Assembly: GCA_001299455.1 (NCBI GenBank)
Contig: CYUK01000003.1
Coordinates: forward strand, 310,001-374,000
Reading direction: 5' to 3'
Source: Clostridiales bacterium SIT11
Lineage (GTDB): Bacteria > Bacillota > Clostridia > Tissierellales > Peptoniphilaceae
Length of the DNA stretch: 64,000 bases
Of the stretch, positions 1 through 8,988 are shown in pieces. The notes below the pieces were generated by a model that made no database searches, was not told the origin of the DNA, and saw only the letters and a list, made by a program, of their open reading frames with translations. The translations under genes were made by a program, and so were the position numbers. Each line of letters begins with the position of its first letter. Position 1 is the stretch's first letter.

Positions 1-1885
1 TAGTATACATTATTTCCAGTGCTATCAATACTATCGCAAGAATCGTAAACACTTTCAAACTAAAGACAGATAGATGTATATAAATAAGGCAACTAATCAA
101 TAAGCTGATAAGTACAGTCAATGCTTGAGTTGATAAAAATATTTTGTTTTTTTCAAAAATGCTATAGCCAAGAATTGTCTTTAATACAAATTCTTTACGA
201 CGCAAAAAGTACTGCATTCTTATTATAAAAGCTAAAATCAAAAAGTTTAAGCCTAAAAATAGCAGGTTCATAAATAATAACATTGTCGTATTACGTCGTA
301 TATTATTCAACTCAAATGTAAATACATCATATATGTTTGTTCGTTTTGCTATTTGATTTTCTAACTGAAACTTCTCAATTAGTTCTTCATATTCTTGCCC
401 ACTTAAATCATAGGGTGTTGAATAGGCATAATAGAGCCTAGCATCCGCATTTATGGTTGAGATCCCCATGTTTCTTGTTTCTAAAATTACTAGAGGAGAC
501 TCTAATAGAACACTTCGGAGCAAACTGTTGGTATCATTGATTGCTATAATTTCTATCTTGTCCTTATATTTTACGTAATCAATTTTACTATTGGACGGAT
601 AGTATAGCTCTAGAATTCTTTCTATCTCCTCCTTTGTATAATCAGATAATTCAGATTGGTAAAAAACAGCCAAGTCTGTTCCTTCTTTTAAGTCATGGAG
701 AGGTAGCTGTATCTCTTGCTCCTCTAATGCTTTTTTATTTACTAATATGGATTCCAGCCCACCTAAATTTCTTGAAAAATTAAACATCAACATTGAACGT
801 TCATAATATTTGTCGTTTAAGTATTTATGAAGGAGGGCTGTATCGTCGGTATTATCTATATCTTTCCCCAAGGAATTATCAAGTCGGTAATTTAATTGAT
901 AGTAGGAATATTCTTTATGATTTTCAAAAAAAGGTTTCTGCTTAGCATAGTCTAACCCGTTTTTTATAATCAATCCATTGCTGTACATTAACTGTATTAA
1001 AATCAATAGGATAAGAACTCGAACTCCGTATGAAATCTTTACTACAGTATTATTGTTTTCTGCACGAATCCCAGTTTTTTCAATTTTATTTGCTGTTATT
1101 ATATAGAGTAGCAAGGCCAGTAATAACTGTAAACTATATGCAATAGCTAAATAGTATCTTATGTATTCTAAGTAATAGAATCTCTTTATAAAAAGGTATA
1201 GGATAGCTGTAATCATACCCAAAATAAGCTGATCTTTTAAAAATAATTTCAAATTGCTTTTTACTATATCCACACCTTGTATAAGCTTTATATAGTTTTC
1301 TTTTTTGCTAATTTGCAGTTCGAATGTAGTTATCAAAATGAGGACAAGATAAACAATTGACAGCACGAGAAGAGTTTTGTTCCTCAATGTATTGGATTTT
1401 CCATAGTAATTTGGGAATCCTCCCCCGTATTGATCGATAAGTTCTTTTTTAAACTCTCTTATTTGGGTTAAATCTTCGACATCATTGGTGAAGAACAATA
1501 CTTTTAAGGAATCTACATTCTCTAGTTCTTTCCAATCATGGAATATAACCTCTGCTTCACCTGCTACTAGACTATTATAAACACCTTTTTTATTAAATAT
1601 TTTTTGAAGTTTTTTAAGTCCAATTTCATTAACATAGATATGATACTCTTTTCGTTTTTCTTTTGGTAACTTGTTTTCTAAAGCAAAAATTCCTAAATTA
1701 TATTTTTCTGCTATGTCTACAAAATCTTTTTTTGCAACACTTAAATCCTCTACTTGATTAACAGCAAAAGTACAGTTAATATAATCATCAGAAAAGCTAT
1801 CTAAATTATAAATATATAATTCTCCTAAAATCAGGAAAGAAATGATGACGCATATGCTATATACTATAATTTTTATTTTTCTCAT
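1..1885 (-). CDS. DUF1430-type bacteriocin-associated integral membrane protein, 3' end cut by window edge
   Basis: An open frame runs from an ATG at 1885 to the window edge, 628 codons without a stop. A GGGGTG ribosome-binding site precedes the ATG and a TATAAT lies at 1916-1921. The protein starts MRKIKIIVYS with one N-terminal membrane segment (about residues 6-28). A soluble extracytoplasmic region follows, then a cluster of membrane segments (about 165-265), a second large soluble region, and further membrane segments near the end. Layout and length match the putative immunity/transport membrane proteins found beside lactococcin 972-like bacteriocins and an ABC ATPase (TIGR01654/DUF1430), which resemble FtsX/MacB permeases in topology. 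No bacteriocin or ATPase gene is visible; they would lie beyond the left edge. The coding sequence is more AT-rich than the ftsH block beside it, compatible with accessory origin. Family assignment is from pattern recognition. Confidence 0.72.
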   Translation of the reverse strand, partial: MRKIKIIVYSICVIISFLILGELYIYNLDSFSDDYINCTFAVNQVEDLSVAKKDFVDIAEKYNLGIFALENKLPKEKRKEYHIYVNEIGLKKLQKIFNKKGVYNSLVAGEAEVIFHDWKELENVDSLKVLFFTNDVEDLTQIREFKKELIDQYGGGFPNYYGKSNTLRNKTLLVLSIVYLVLILITTFELQISKKENYIKLIQGVDIVKSNLKLFLKDQLILGMITAILYLFIKRFYYLEYIRYYLAIAYSLQLLLALLLYIITANKIEKTGIRAENNNTVVKISYGVRVLILLILIQLMYSNGLIIKNGLDYAKQKPFFENHKEYSYYQLNYRLDNSLGKDIDNTDDTALLHKYLNDKYYERSMLMFNFSRNLGGLESILVNKKALEEQEIQLPLHDLKEGTDLAVFYQSELSDYTKEEIERILELYYPSNSKIDYVKYKDKIEIIAINDTNSLLRSVLLESPLVILETRNMGISTINADARLYYAYSTPYDLSGQEYEELIEKFQLENQIAKRTNIYDVFTFELNNIRRNTTMLLFMNLLFLGLNFLILAFIIRMQYFLRRKEFVLKTILGYSIFEKNKIFLSTQALTVLISLLISCLIYIHLSVFSLKVFTILAIVLIALEIMYT

Positions 1886-1915
1886 GACATAGCACCCCTT
1901 TTACTTTAATCTTTT

Positions 1916-1921
1916 ATTATA
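1916..1921 (-). promoter_or_regulatory. -10 box TATAAT for the DUF1430-type gene
   Basis: On the minus strand TATAAT is followed about 30 nt later by the GGGGTG ribosome-binding site and the ATG at 1885. No good -35 hexamer is seen at 17 nt. Confidence 0.4.
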
Positions 1922-2051
1922 TGATACCCTGTTTTTCTGAGAATAACCACTACATTACACATTTTATAGTCTATTCTTTTCCTATTGTTGTTTTGTATTT
2001 ATATAGAACCTTTTTAATTATCCTCCTAGGGTCCTAGAAGCCTAAAATAAG

Positions 2052-2128
2052 AAAAAAACAGGCCTAGAGCTGGGTCTTTCAAGCTAGACTATGACATCCA
2101 ACTTGAAAGGCCCCTCTAGGTCCTGTCC
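2052..2128 (-). terminator. Intrinsic terminator after ftsH
   Basis: Reading minus, a long imperfect hairpin pairs the ACAGGACCTAGAG arm and the following CTTTCAAG with CTTGAAAG and CTCTAGGCCTGT. It ends in a run of seven T. It closes the ftsH transcript and insulates it from the DUF1430-type gene. Confidence 0.8.
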
Positions 2129-2140
2129 TTTTTATTTCTC

Positions 2141-4096
2141 TTATTCTTCTCTAGGCCCTTCTTCCCTGGGCTCTTGATTTTCCTTCTTACCTTCTGCCTT
2201 TTTCAAGGCCTCTTTGGCTTCAGGGGAAATATCTTCTTCCTTAAAGGTATCTGTTTCCTCGGCATTGTAGTCCGGTTCTACAGTCCCTTCAAAGAGGTCA
2301 TCAAATTCCTTGCGGTTGATGGTTTCCTTTTCTAAAAGAGCTTCAGAAACTCGAAGGAGCTTGTCCATATTTTCCTTTAGCAAGTTTTCAGAAGTTTCGT
2401 AGGCCTCATCAATAATCGCCTTGACTTCTTGGTCAATCTTAGAAGCTGTGTCATCGGAAAATTGCCGTCCCCGGCTGAAGTCTCGACCCATAAAAACTTG
2501 TTCATCATCTGTTCCATAGGTAATTGTTCCAAGTTCCTTGGTCATCCCGTATTGGGTTACCATGGCCCGGGCAATTTTTGTGGCCCGTTCAATATCATTG
2601 GAAGCCCCTGTGGAAATATCATCTAAAACTAGGGATTCAGCCACCCGGCCTCCCAGGAGACTGACAAGATGTTCCTTCATTTGTCCCTTGGTCATAAAGG
2701 ACTGGTCTTCTTCCGGTAGATAGGCGGTAAAGCCTCCAGCGGCCCCCCTTGGAATAATGGTAATCAAGTGGACAGGGTCGTGGTTGGGTAGGAGTTTGGA
2801 CACCACGGCATGGCCTGCTTCGTGGACAGCCGTTAATTTCCGTTCTTTTTCAGAAACCACCTTAGACTTTTTGGCCGGTCCTGCTTGGACCTTAATGCTG
2901 GCTTCTTCAATATCTTCCATGTGGATGGAAGTTTGGTTATTTCTAGCTGCCAGTAAGGCCGCTTCATTCATGAGGTTTTCCAGGTCCGCCGGAGTAAAAC
3001 CAGGCGTCCTCTTGGCAACCACCTTCAGGTTGACATCTGAGTCCAGAGGTTTTTTTCGGGAGTGAATATTTAAAATTTCTTCCCGGCCCCGGATATCTGG
3101 CCGGCCAACAGTAATGGTCCGGTCAAAACGACCTGGCCTTAAAAGGGCTGGGTCTAGAATATCGGCCCGGTTGGTGGCCGCCATGACAATAACTCCTTCA
3201 TTGGTTCCAAAGCCATCCATTTCAACTAAGAGTTGGTTTAGGGTTTGTTCCCGTTCGTCATGGCCTCCGCCGACACCAGCTCCCCGAATCCGCCCTACGG
3301 CGTCAATTTCATCAATAAAAATAATACAGGGAGCCATTTTTTTGGCGTTATCAAAGAGGTCCCGGACCCGGCTGGCCCCGACCCCAACAAACATTTCTAC
3401 AAAATCAGAACCAGAAATAGTAAAGAAGGGGACCTTGGCTTCCCCAGCCACGGCCTTGGAAAGGTAGGTCTTTCCTGTTCCTGGAGGTCCTACCATGAGG
3501 ACACCCTTGGGAATTCTAGCTCCCATCTTAATAAATTTCCTAGGATTTTTTAGAAAATCGACAATTTCTGTCAGTTCTTCCTTTTCCTCTTGAAGCCCTG
3601 CCACATCAGCAAAGGTAACAGTGGACATTTCATCGTCCTTTAACTGCTTGGCCTTGCTCTTGCCAAAGTTCATCATCCGGCCGCCTCCGCCGGAACCTTG
3701 GGCATTGCGCATAAAGCTATACCAAAAGAAAACCATAGCCCCCATTAAAAGTAGGGAGGGCAAAATATTCATCCAACGAGCAGATGTTTCTTCCGGAACT
3801 CCTTGGACAGTTAAGTCTCCCTTGTCAACCAAGGGCTTTACATAACTCGTATAAAAGCTATCCTCTGCTCCACTGGGAATCGTGGAAGCAAAAGTTTTAT
3901 TCTCTTTAGTTCTTCCCTTGACACTTCTTTCATTAATTTTTATGGATTCAACCTCTCCAGATTTTAGGGTTTCCACCATTTCATTATAATTAATTTCTGA
4001 TACTGCCTGACTTGGAGGACTAATAAATTTATAGGCTGCAAGTAAAAGTAATAGTAGTACAATATAAAAGCTTGCACCACTCTTTCTTCTGTTCAA
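2141..4096 (-). CDS. ftsH: ATP-dependent zinc metalloprotease FtsH
   Basis: Membrane-anchored AAA+ protease that degrades misfolded membrane proteins and short-lived regulators. An N-terminal membrane segment, an extracytoplasmic domain and a second segment (about 112-128) are followed by the AAA module with Walker A GPPGTGKT (about 203-210), Walker B IIFIDEID (about 258-265) and the SRH. The M41 peptidase domain carries the zinc motif HEAGH (about 425-429). The C-tail is acidic and lysine-rich. The longest frame begins at an ATG at 4114, but AGGAGG lies inside that extension and sits 7 nt before a TTG at 4096, so I choose TTG ([10 protein letters not shown]). It is the last gene of the tilS-hpt-ftsH run, as in Bacillus, and is followed by a strong terminator. 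Confidence 0.95.
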   Translation of the reverse strand: MNRRKSGASFYIVLLLLLLAAYKFISPPSQAVSEINYNEMVETLKSGEVESIKINERSVKGRTKENKTFASTIPSGAEDSFYTSYVKPLVDKGDLTVQGVPEETSARWMNILPSLLLMGAMVFFWYSFMRNAQGSGGGGRMMNFGKSKAKQLKDDEMSTVTFADVAGLQEEKEELTEIVDFLKNPRKFIKMGARIPKGVLMVGPPGTGKTYLSKAVAGEAKVPFFTISGSDFVEMFVGVGASRVRDLFDNAKKMAPCIIFIDEIDAVGRIRGAGVGGGHDEREQTLNQLLVEMDGFGTNEGVIVMAATNRADILDPALLRPGRFDRTITVGRPDIRGREEILNIHSRKKPLDSDVNLKVVAKRTPGFTPADLENLMNEAALLAARNNQTSIHMEDIEEASIKVQAGPAKKSKVVSEKERKLTAVHEAGHAVVSKLLPNHDPVHLITIIPRGAAGGFTAYLPEEDQSFMTKGQMKEHLVSLLGGRVAESLVLDDISTGASNDIERATKIARAMVTQYGMTKELGTITYGTDDEQVFMGRDFSRGRQFSDDTASKIDQEVKAIIDEAYETSENLLKENMDKLLRVSEALLEKETINRKEFDDLFEGTVEPDYNAEETDTFKEEDISPEAKEALKKAEGKKENQEPREEGPREE

Positions 4097-4159
4097 TAGA
4101 CTTCCTCCTAACATTTCTTTTAGGCCTATTATATCATAGGTCCAAAGAGAGATTCAATC

Positions 4160-4708
4160 TTAAGAATAGACCTCCGGCTTTAGGATTCCAATATAGGGAA
4201 GGTTCCGGTAGGTTTCGTTAAAGTCCAGGCCATAACCTACAACAAAGTGGTCCGGTATATCTCGGCCAATGTATTTCACTTCAATTTCCCTGGTCCTCCG
4301 GTCTGGCTTGTTTAAAAGAGTGACTAATTCTACAGACTTGGCCCCTCTGGATAAGAGAAGGTTTTTCAGGTAAAAAAGAGTGTTCCCTGAATCAATAATA
4401 TCTTCCACAATTAAGATATCCCGGTCTTCCACAGTGGCATCCAGGTCCTTTAAAATCCGAACTTCCCCTGTGGATTTAGAACTTTGACCATAGCTGGACA
4501 CAGCCATAAAGTCAATGGTTAAATCCAAGGGAATGGCTTGGATTAGGTCCGACATAAAGGGACAGGCTCCCTTTAAAATTCCAATAAGCAAGGGCCGTTT
4601 CCCCTTGTAATCCTTGGTAATTCTTTCCCCTAATTTTTTGGTTAAGGAAATAATTTCTTCTTTTGCTACAAGAACTTCTAAAATATCCTCTTCTAATTCG
4701 TGGCGCAT
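4160..4708 (-). CDS. hpt: Hypoxanthine-guanine phosphoribosyltransferase
   Basis: Purine salvage enzyme converting hypoxanthine or guanine plus PRPP to IMP or GMP in the cytosol. 182 aa is the usual bacterial HPRT length. The PRPP-binding motif VEDIIDSGNTL is present (about 101-111), as is the flexible-loop region SSYG (about 72-75) and the C-terminal nucleobase-binding segment with VGYGLDFNETYRNLPYIG. The start ATG follows GAAAGGA, and the first 16 nt overlap the end of tilS, which implies translational coupling. The tilS-hpt-ftsH order is conserved in Bacillota. Confidence 0.95.
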   Translation of the reverse strand: MRHELEEDILEVLVAKEEIISLTKKLGERITKDYKGKRPLLIGILKGACPFMSDLIQAIPLDLTIDFMAVSSYGQSSKSTGEVRILKDLDATVEDRDILIVEDIIDSGNTLFYLKNLLLSRGAKSVELVTLLNKPDRRTREIEVKYIGRDIPDHFVVGYGLDFNETYRNLPYIGILKPEVYS

Positions 4709-6003
4709 GTTTTTTCCTTTCTGACAACAAGTCGTTTCCCCTCACGAGTCCAATGGTCACTTTTTTTCTGACCTAGGGCATAAATTTCTTTTCCTACTAA
4801 AACCTCTACTTGGTCTCGAAAGGGCTTGGGAACCTTCCTATCTTGGAGGAGATCTTTTACCTTTAGATTTTTCCCATTCACCTCTATCCGGTCTCCAGGT
4901 TCCCTGGACCGGATGGTCAAGTTTTCTCCTTCATCTAAAACCAGACCTTCTTCGCCAGGTTTCCTTGTAAGGTACACTTGGTAGACACCAAAGTCTCCTC
5001 GATTTTCTCCCAGCTTCAAGGTCATAGGCCTTAATTTTTGTCCTTTTTCATAAAAAATTAAGTCTTCATAGGCCCTCTCCACCCTGAGGCCCACCAGGTC
5101 CAGGCCCTTCCCAGAAGGAAAGTCTAAACACCTGTCCAGGTCCTTTAAATGGCCATAGGATAGGTTTTTTAGGCCTGTCTTAGCTAGATCTTCAAAAATT
5201 TTCCGATAAAGCCTATAGCGGAGAGCTGGGTCTAGGTCCCTTAAGTCCTTAACAGCTACTTGAGCCGCTCCAAAATCAATCCGGACCCTTTCCTGAAAAA
5301 TTTGATCTACTTTTTTTGTAAAATACAGGCGGTCCAGACTAGATAAGTCTCCTAGGCGAACCAGGGCCTCCTTGGCCTTGGGGTTGACCTCCTTCATTCT
5401 AGGCAGAACTTGGTGGCGGAGGTAGTTTCTAGTGTAATCATCCTGAATATTAGTAGAATCCAGGCAGTAGTCCTGGCCCAGGTTTTCTAGGTAGGCTATA
5501 ATTTCCCTCCGCCGGGTCTTTAAGAGAGGCCGGATTAAGGGCCCCTCTTTCATGGTCATCCCCTGGAGGCCATCAGGACCTGTCCCCCGGAGAATCCGGT
5601 GGAGGATGGTTTCTGCCTGGTCTTCATAATTATGGGCCAGGACCACCTTCCCCCTAGGGCCTGCCTGGGCCCTTAAAAAATTATGACGTAAAATCCGGCC
5701 AGCTTCTTCTTCACTGAGGCCCTTTTCCCGGGCATAGGCCGGCATGTTGACATAGCCCCAAATAAAGGGATAGCCCTTTTTGAGGGCCCAGTCTCTCACA
5801 AAGGCCAGGTCCCGGTCTGCTTCCCCTCCCCTAAGACCATGGTGGACATGGCAAAAGACCAGGTCAAAGTCCAGGTCTTGGTTTAAATCAACTAAAAGGC
5901 AGGCCAAGGCCATGGAATCCGGCCCTCCAGACAAGCCGAGAACACACCGGTCCCCCTCTTCAATTAAATGTAAACTTTGAATCCTAGCAAGTAGATCTTC
6001 CAT
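4693..6003 (-). CDS. tilS: tRNA(Ile)-lysidine synthetase
   Basis: Modifies C34 of the CAU-anticodon tRNA-Ile to lysidine, so that it reads AUA. The N-terminal N-type ATP-pyrophosphatase P-loop SGGPDS is at about residues 26-31, followed by the HxxHHGLRG segment and a C-terminal TilS substrate-binding domain ending in a basic tail. A TTG four codons upstream (6015) is possible. The ATG at 6003 is preferred because GAGGG sits 6 nt before it and the TTG lies within that ribosome-binding site. The gene follows a palindromic terminator and overlaps hpt by 16 nt. Confidence 0.93.
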   Translation of the reverse strand: MEDLLARIQSLHLIEEGDRCVLGLSGGPDSMALACLLVDLNQDLDFDLVFCHVHHGLRGGEADRDLAFVRDWALKKGYPFIWGYVNMPAYAREKGLSEEEAGRILRHNFLRAQAGPRGKVVLAHNYEDQAETILHRILRGTGPDGLQGMTMKEGPLIRPLLKTRRREIIAYLENLGQDYCLDSTNIQDDYTRNYLRHQVLPRMKEVNPKAKEALVRLGDLSSLDRLYFTKKVDQIFQERVRIDFGAAQVAVKDLRDLDPALRYRLYRKIFEDLAKTGLKNLSYGHLKDLDRCLDFPSGKGLDLVGLRVERAYEDLIFYEKGQKLRPMTLKLGENRGDFGVYQVYLTRKPGEEGLVLDEGENLTIRSREPGDRIEVNGKNLKVKDLLQDRKVPKPFRDQVEVLVGKEIYALGQKKSDHWTREGKRLVVRKEKTCATN

Positions 6004-6018
6004 CCTAGCCCTCAAGAG

Positions 6019-6044
6019 AAAAAGTGATAGCTAGCTATCACTTT
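6019..6044 (-). terminator. Palindromic terminator between yabR and tilS
   Basis: A perfect inverted repeat with 12-nt arms (AAAGTGATAGCT, positions 6021-6044) immediately follows the yabR stop. On the minus strand it runs into five T. The T-run is short, so some readthrough into tilS is likely. Confidence 0.6.
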
Positions 6045-6046
6045 CC

Positions 6047-6445
6047 TTACTTTCTCCATTTTCCATTGCCCCGACTGTTGTTTCTTTGTCGAACAGACTC
6101 AATTTTTTCATTGGATTCCTTTAAAAACTTGGCCATCTTGTCCTCAAAAGATAAGTCCTTGGGCTCCTCTTTTTTCATCCAATTAATGTCCATAGGTTTT
6201 TTGTTTTCCTTAGGTGGGTTGGCCTTTTTTATGGACAGGCCGATTTTTCCATCCTTGTCCACATTGACCACCTTGACCTTGACCTTTTGTCCCTTTTCCA
6301 GAAAATCCTCTACCTTTTCCACATAGTCATTGGAAATCTCTGAAATATGGACTAGGCCACTGTCCTCCCCAATTTGGACAAAGGCACCAAATTTGGTAAT
6401 CCCTGTAACAACACCTTCCACAACATCGTTTACTTTTAATGACAA
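6047..6445 (-). CDS. yabR: S1-domain RNA-binding protein, YabR-like
   Basis: 132 aa. Residues 1-70 form a single S1 OB-fold (GDV-like start [21 protein letters not shown], then GLVHISEIS, ending at KIGLSIKKA). A low-complexity, charged tail (PPKENKKP ... [11 protein letters not shown]) follows. Proteins of this type (general stress protein 13/YabR) bind ribosomes or RNA. The gene sits between divIC and tilS exactly as in Bacillus, but the spoIIE gene that follows yabR in sporeformers is missing. A TTG start is used (6445), with GGGGG about 10 nt upstream inside the end of divIC. Confidence 0.85.
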   Translation of the reverse strand: MSLKVNDVVEGVVTGITKFGAFVQIGEDSGLVHISEISNDYVEKVEDFLEKGQKVKVKVVNVDKDGKIGLSIKKANPPKENKKPMDINWMKKEEPKDLSFEDKMAKFLKESNEKIESVRQRNNSRGNGKWRK

Positions 6446-6448
6446 GTT

Positions 6449-6766
6449 TTATTTTCCCCCTTCATAATCTCCTTGAACATCTTCCTTATCCTTATTTTCA
6501 TCAACAAAAACAATCTCCCTAGGTTTTACCATGCCTAGGTCCTTTCTGGCAACTTCTTCCACATAATCCATAGAATCGGACTTCTTAATTTCTCGAGTCA
6601 AGGACTCGATACTGGTGGTTAACGTCTGAATCGATTGTTCATTTTCTAAGACTTCCCTTTGCCGGTCCATCCTGAGCTTGCTTGCATCCACCACCCGGTA
6701 GACCAAGCTTCCACAGAGAATGAGGCCAATAAGTAAGATAAGTCCTCCCTTTTTTTGCCTTTTCAT
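6449..6766 (-). CDS. divIC: Septum formation initiator DivIC/FtsB family
   Basis: Small bitopic cell-division protein. It has a short basic cytoplasmic N-terminus (MKRQKKGG), one membrane segment (about residues 8-24), a coiled-coil region rich in Leu/Glu (about 30-65) and the family motif with VEEVARKDLGMVKPREIVFV. It would act with FtsL and DivIB at the septum. Two other starts lie 2-3 codons upstream (GTG at 6775, ATG at 6772). I choose the ATG at 6766 from spacing to GGGTGA. Its position between rqcP and yabR matches the divIC locus of Bacillus. Confidence 0.85.
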   Translation of the reverse strand: MKRQKKGGLILLIGLILCGSLVYRVVDASKLRMDRQREVLENEQSIQTLTTSIESLTREIKKSDSMDYVEEVARKDLGMVKPREIVFVDENKDKEDVQGDYEGGK

Positions 6767-6822
6767 TTTCATCACCCATTTATATTCATTATCACATGTT
6801 TAGGTGGAATTAGCAAGGCTTC

Positions 6823-7062
6823 TTATAAAGTTTCATACATGGATTGGGCCTCATTTTTTCCAACATGTTCCCTTAGGTCCAAGACCCGGACCTTCAAGGT
6901 CCCCTCTCCTAGACTTAACTCAATGGTGTCGTCAATGGCCACATCATCTCCAGGCTTTGCCGTCTTTCCATTGATTTTCACCCGGCCGCCGGCACAGGCT
7001 TCCTTGGCAACAGTCCTTCTTTTTATAATTCTGGATACTTTTAAAAATTTATCGATGCGCAT
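6823..7062 (-). CDS. rqcP: S4-domain RNA-binding protein RqcP (YabO)
   Basis: Ribosome-associated quality-control factor that supports C-terminal alanine tailing by RqcH on stalled 50S subunits; known from Bacillus YabO. Translated from 7062, the 79-aa protein begins MRIDKFLKVSRIIKRRT, the canonical S4 helix, and continues with GGRVKINGKTAKPGDDVAIDD. AAAGGAG lies 5 nt before this ATG. A longer in-frame ATG at 7110 would force translation through the hup terminator hairpin, so I reject it. It heads the rqcP-divIC-yabR run. Confidence 0.9.
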   Translation of the reverse strand: MRIDKFLKVSRIIKRRTVAKEACAGGRVKINGKTAKPGDDVAIDDTIELSLGEGTLKVRVLDLREHVGKNEAQSMYETL

Positions 7063-7075
7063 AAAACTCCTTTTT

Positions 7076-7106
7076 GAAAAAAGACACTTGCTAAGCAAGT
7101 GCCTTT
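7076..7106 (-). terminator. Intrinsic terminator after hup
   Basis: On minus, CACTTGC pairs with GCAAGTG around a TTA loop and is followed by six T. It lies between the hup stop and the rqcP ribosome-binding site and reduces transcription of rqcP relative to hup. Confidence 0.8.
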
Positions 7107-7109
7107 CCA

Positions 7110-7388
7110 TTACTTATTTACAGCTTCTTTTAAAGCCTTCCCAGCACGAAATACTGGAGCCTTGCTAGCTGGAATCTTAATGACTTCTTCAGGGTTCCGA
7201 GGATTACGTCCTTCACGAGCTTTTCTTTGACGAACTTCAAAAGTTCCGAAACCAACAAGTTGTACTTTTTCTCCCTTAGCTAAAGCTTCTTGAACAGCTG
7301 AAAGAAAGCCGTTTAATGCATTTTCTGCATCTTTCTTTGTTAATTGAGAGCTTTGTGCGATGCTTGCAACTAATTCAGATTTGTTCAT
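7110..7388 (-). CDS. hup: Histone-like DNA-binding protein HU
   Basis: 92-aa nucleoid protein of the HU/IHF family that bends DNA non-specifically as a dimer. It shows the full family pattern: MNKSELVASIA start, dimerisation helices, VQLVGFGTFEVRQRKAREGRNPRNPEEV in the beta arm, and a closing PVFRAGKALKEAVNK. AGGAGG precedes the ATG. It lies 27 nt after yabN/mazG and is followed by its own strong terminator, consistent with a highly expressed gene. No second HU/IHF gene is seen in the window. Confidence 0.95.
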   Translation of the reverse strand: MNKSELVASIAQSSQLTKKDAENALNGFLSAVQEALAKGEKVQLVGFGTFEVRQRKAREGRNPRNPEEVIKIPASKAPVFRAGKALKEAVNK

Positions 7389-7415
7389 AATTTTCTTTCC
7401 TCCTAAAATAATGCA

Positions 7416-8840
7416 TTATTTTTCTATTTTCCTCACTTGACTCCAAAGTTCCTTCAGGTCCTTTGAATCTAAATGTTGAAAATCCAAATTTTTCTTTTCT
7501 GCTACTTTTTCCATTTCCCAGACTTGACCAATGACACGGTCTATCACTTGGTTCATGGTTTGTTCACTAGATATGTTTAAATAATAGCACAGAATGACTG
7601 TAGTGTACAGTAGCTTGCCAATATCTTCCTCTAATTTTTCAGATTTCTGGTCTAAATCTTCCCTGATGGAGGCTAAAGTATCCTCCAGGTCCTTTAGAAT
7701 ATCTCCAGAATCTCCAAAACAATCTAAGACTTGGTCTAGTTTACCACAGACTTTCTGACCTCGCAAGAGACTAGGGAGACCTTTTATATTTTCCAAGCGC
7801 TGAGAAAGGGTCCGGTCTGCTCTTGCTTCCTGGTCCTTTAGCTGGTCCCAGCGGTCTGGATTATAGTCTAGGCCCTTAAAGACATGGGGATGGCGGTAAA
7901 TCAACTTGTTGGTCACCTTGCTGGTGATGTCATAAAAGTTAAACTCCCCATTTTCAAAGGCAATTTGACTGTGGAAGTAGACCTGGAAGAGGACATCTCC
8001 CAATTCTTCTACCATGTGGTCTAAATCTCCTTCTCGAATGGCATCCACTGCTTCATAGGCCTCTTCTAAAAGGTTGTCTGTAATACTTTCATGGGTTTGG
8101 GCCAGGTCCCAGGGGCAACCATTCCGGCTTCGCAGCCTTTCCATTAACTTGGCCAGGTCCTGTTCATTTTTCCGTAAGCCTTCAAGCTTGGGAACAAATA
8201 AACTGGTCTGGTGGTTGACCTCCAGGCGGTCTATCTGATACACAGGTAGGCTTTGGACGCTTTCTGTCTCTAAGCCTGCATCAGTAATCAGAGAAACCAC
8301 ATGGTCATCCCCATAAATTTCTCCTAGACTTAATTTTAAGTCTGTTAAAATCCGCTGGTTATAGACCTGGGTCACCAAGGTATTGACATGAAAATTAAAG
8401 TCCGTCCAGTGAAATTGGTCTCCATCAATTAAGTGGAAGCCCTCCACAGGGTCCGCCTTGACTAGGGCCAAGACAGGCTCAATAAAGGAAAGACCTTGAA
8501 TTATTTCATAGTCCTTGGAATCCAAGCGCTCCATAAGCAGCTTGACTGTTTTTTCTGCAATCAAGGGACTTCCCGGTACAAAGTAGTTAATGTCTCCCTC
8601 TTCCCTGGCAGAGACCAGGTGGTCATAAATTGTTTCGTAAATTTCAGCAAAGGAGTCTAGCTCTTCATACAAGTGGTCAAAACTTTGGTAGGCAATCCCC
8701 TGTTTTTTAAAATATGCTTTTGTTTCATGATGGTCTGTCCTTAAGAAATTCCGTCGAGGCTTTTCCATGGCCTCTAGGGCTTTCTTTGTCAGCATAGATT
8801 CATCTGCCGGCCCAAGACCAATGATAAAAATTTTTCCCAT
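7416..8840 (-). CDS. mazG: Tetrapyrrole-methylase-like/MazG fusion protein (YabN type)
   Basis: 474-aa two-domain protein as in Bacillus YabN. Residues 1-215 are a SAM-dependent tetrapyrrole-methylase-like fold starting MGKIFIIGLGPADESML with the VPGSPLIAEKT segment. Residues about 225-470 are a MazG nucleotide pyrophosphohydrolase with RLRSRNGCPWDLAQTHESI, the metal-binding EEAYE and EELGDVLFQVYFHS helices, and a second degenerate MazG half. It presumably removes non-canonical NTPs. TTAGGAGA precedes the ATG and an own promoter lies at 8862-8890. The neighbours prsA and hup keep the Bacillus order. Confidence 0.92.
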   Translation of the reverse strand: MGKIFIIGLGPADESMLTKKALEAMEKPRRNFLRTDHHETKAYFKKQGIAYQSFDHLYEELDSFAEIYETIYDHLVSAREEGDINYFVPGSPLIAEKTVKLLMERLDSKDYEIIQGLSFIEPVLALVKADPVEGFHLIDGDQFHWTDFNFHVNTLVTQVYNQRILTDLKLSLGEIYGDDHVVSLITDAGLETESVQSLPVYQIDRLEVNHQTSLFVPKLEGLRKNEQDLAKLMERLRSRNGCPWDLAQTHESITDNLLEEAYEAVDAIREGDLDHMVEELGDVLFQVYFHSQIAFENGEFNFYDITSKVTNKLIYRHPHVFKGLDYNPDRWDQLKDQEARADRTLSQRLENIKGLPSLLRGQKVCGKLDQVLDCFGDSGDILKDLEDTLASIREDLDQKSEKLEEDIGKLLYTTVILCYYLNISSEQTMNQVIDRVIGQVWEMEKVAEKKNLDFQHLDSKDLKELWSQVRKIEK

Positions 8841-8861
8841 ACGAATCTCCTAACCATATGT

Positions 8862-8890
8862 ATTTTACTAGATTCCAATGATTTTGTCTA
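8862..8890 (-). promoter_or_regulatory. Promoter of yabN/mazG-hup
   Basis: On minus, TAGACA (8885-8890), a 17-nt spacer and TAAAAT (8862-8867) lie between the prsA terminator and the mazG start. Each hexamer differs from consensus at one position. Confidence 0.65.
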
Positions 8891-8923
8891 GCCAAAAGGG
8901 CAAACTTTCCCAAAATTTAGCCA

Positions 8924-8961
8924 TAAAAAAGCCCTCCCAGACTTTTTTTCCGGAAAGGCTT
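8924..8961 (-). terminator. Intrinsic terminator after prsA
   Basis: On minus, AGCCTTTCC pairs with GGGAGGGCT (two G-U pairs) around a 13-nt A-rich loop, then six T. It ends the glmU-to-prsA transcript. Confidence 0.75.
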
Positions 8962-8988
8962 GTCTTTTTTAGGTCTTTTTTTCAATTT

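Noticed and set aside
7063-7110. Longer start for rqcP at the upstream in-frame ATG
   Set aside because: The extension reads through the hup terminator hairpin and the true ribosome-binding site; the S4 domain starts at the ATG at 7062.
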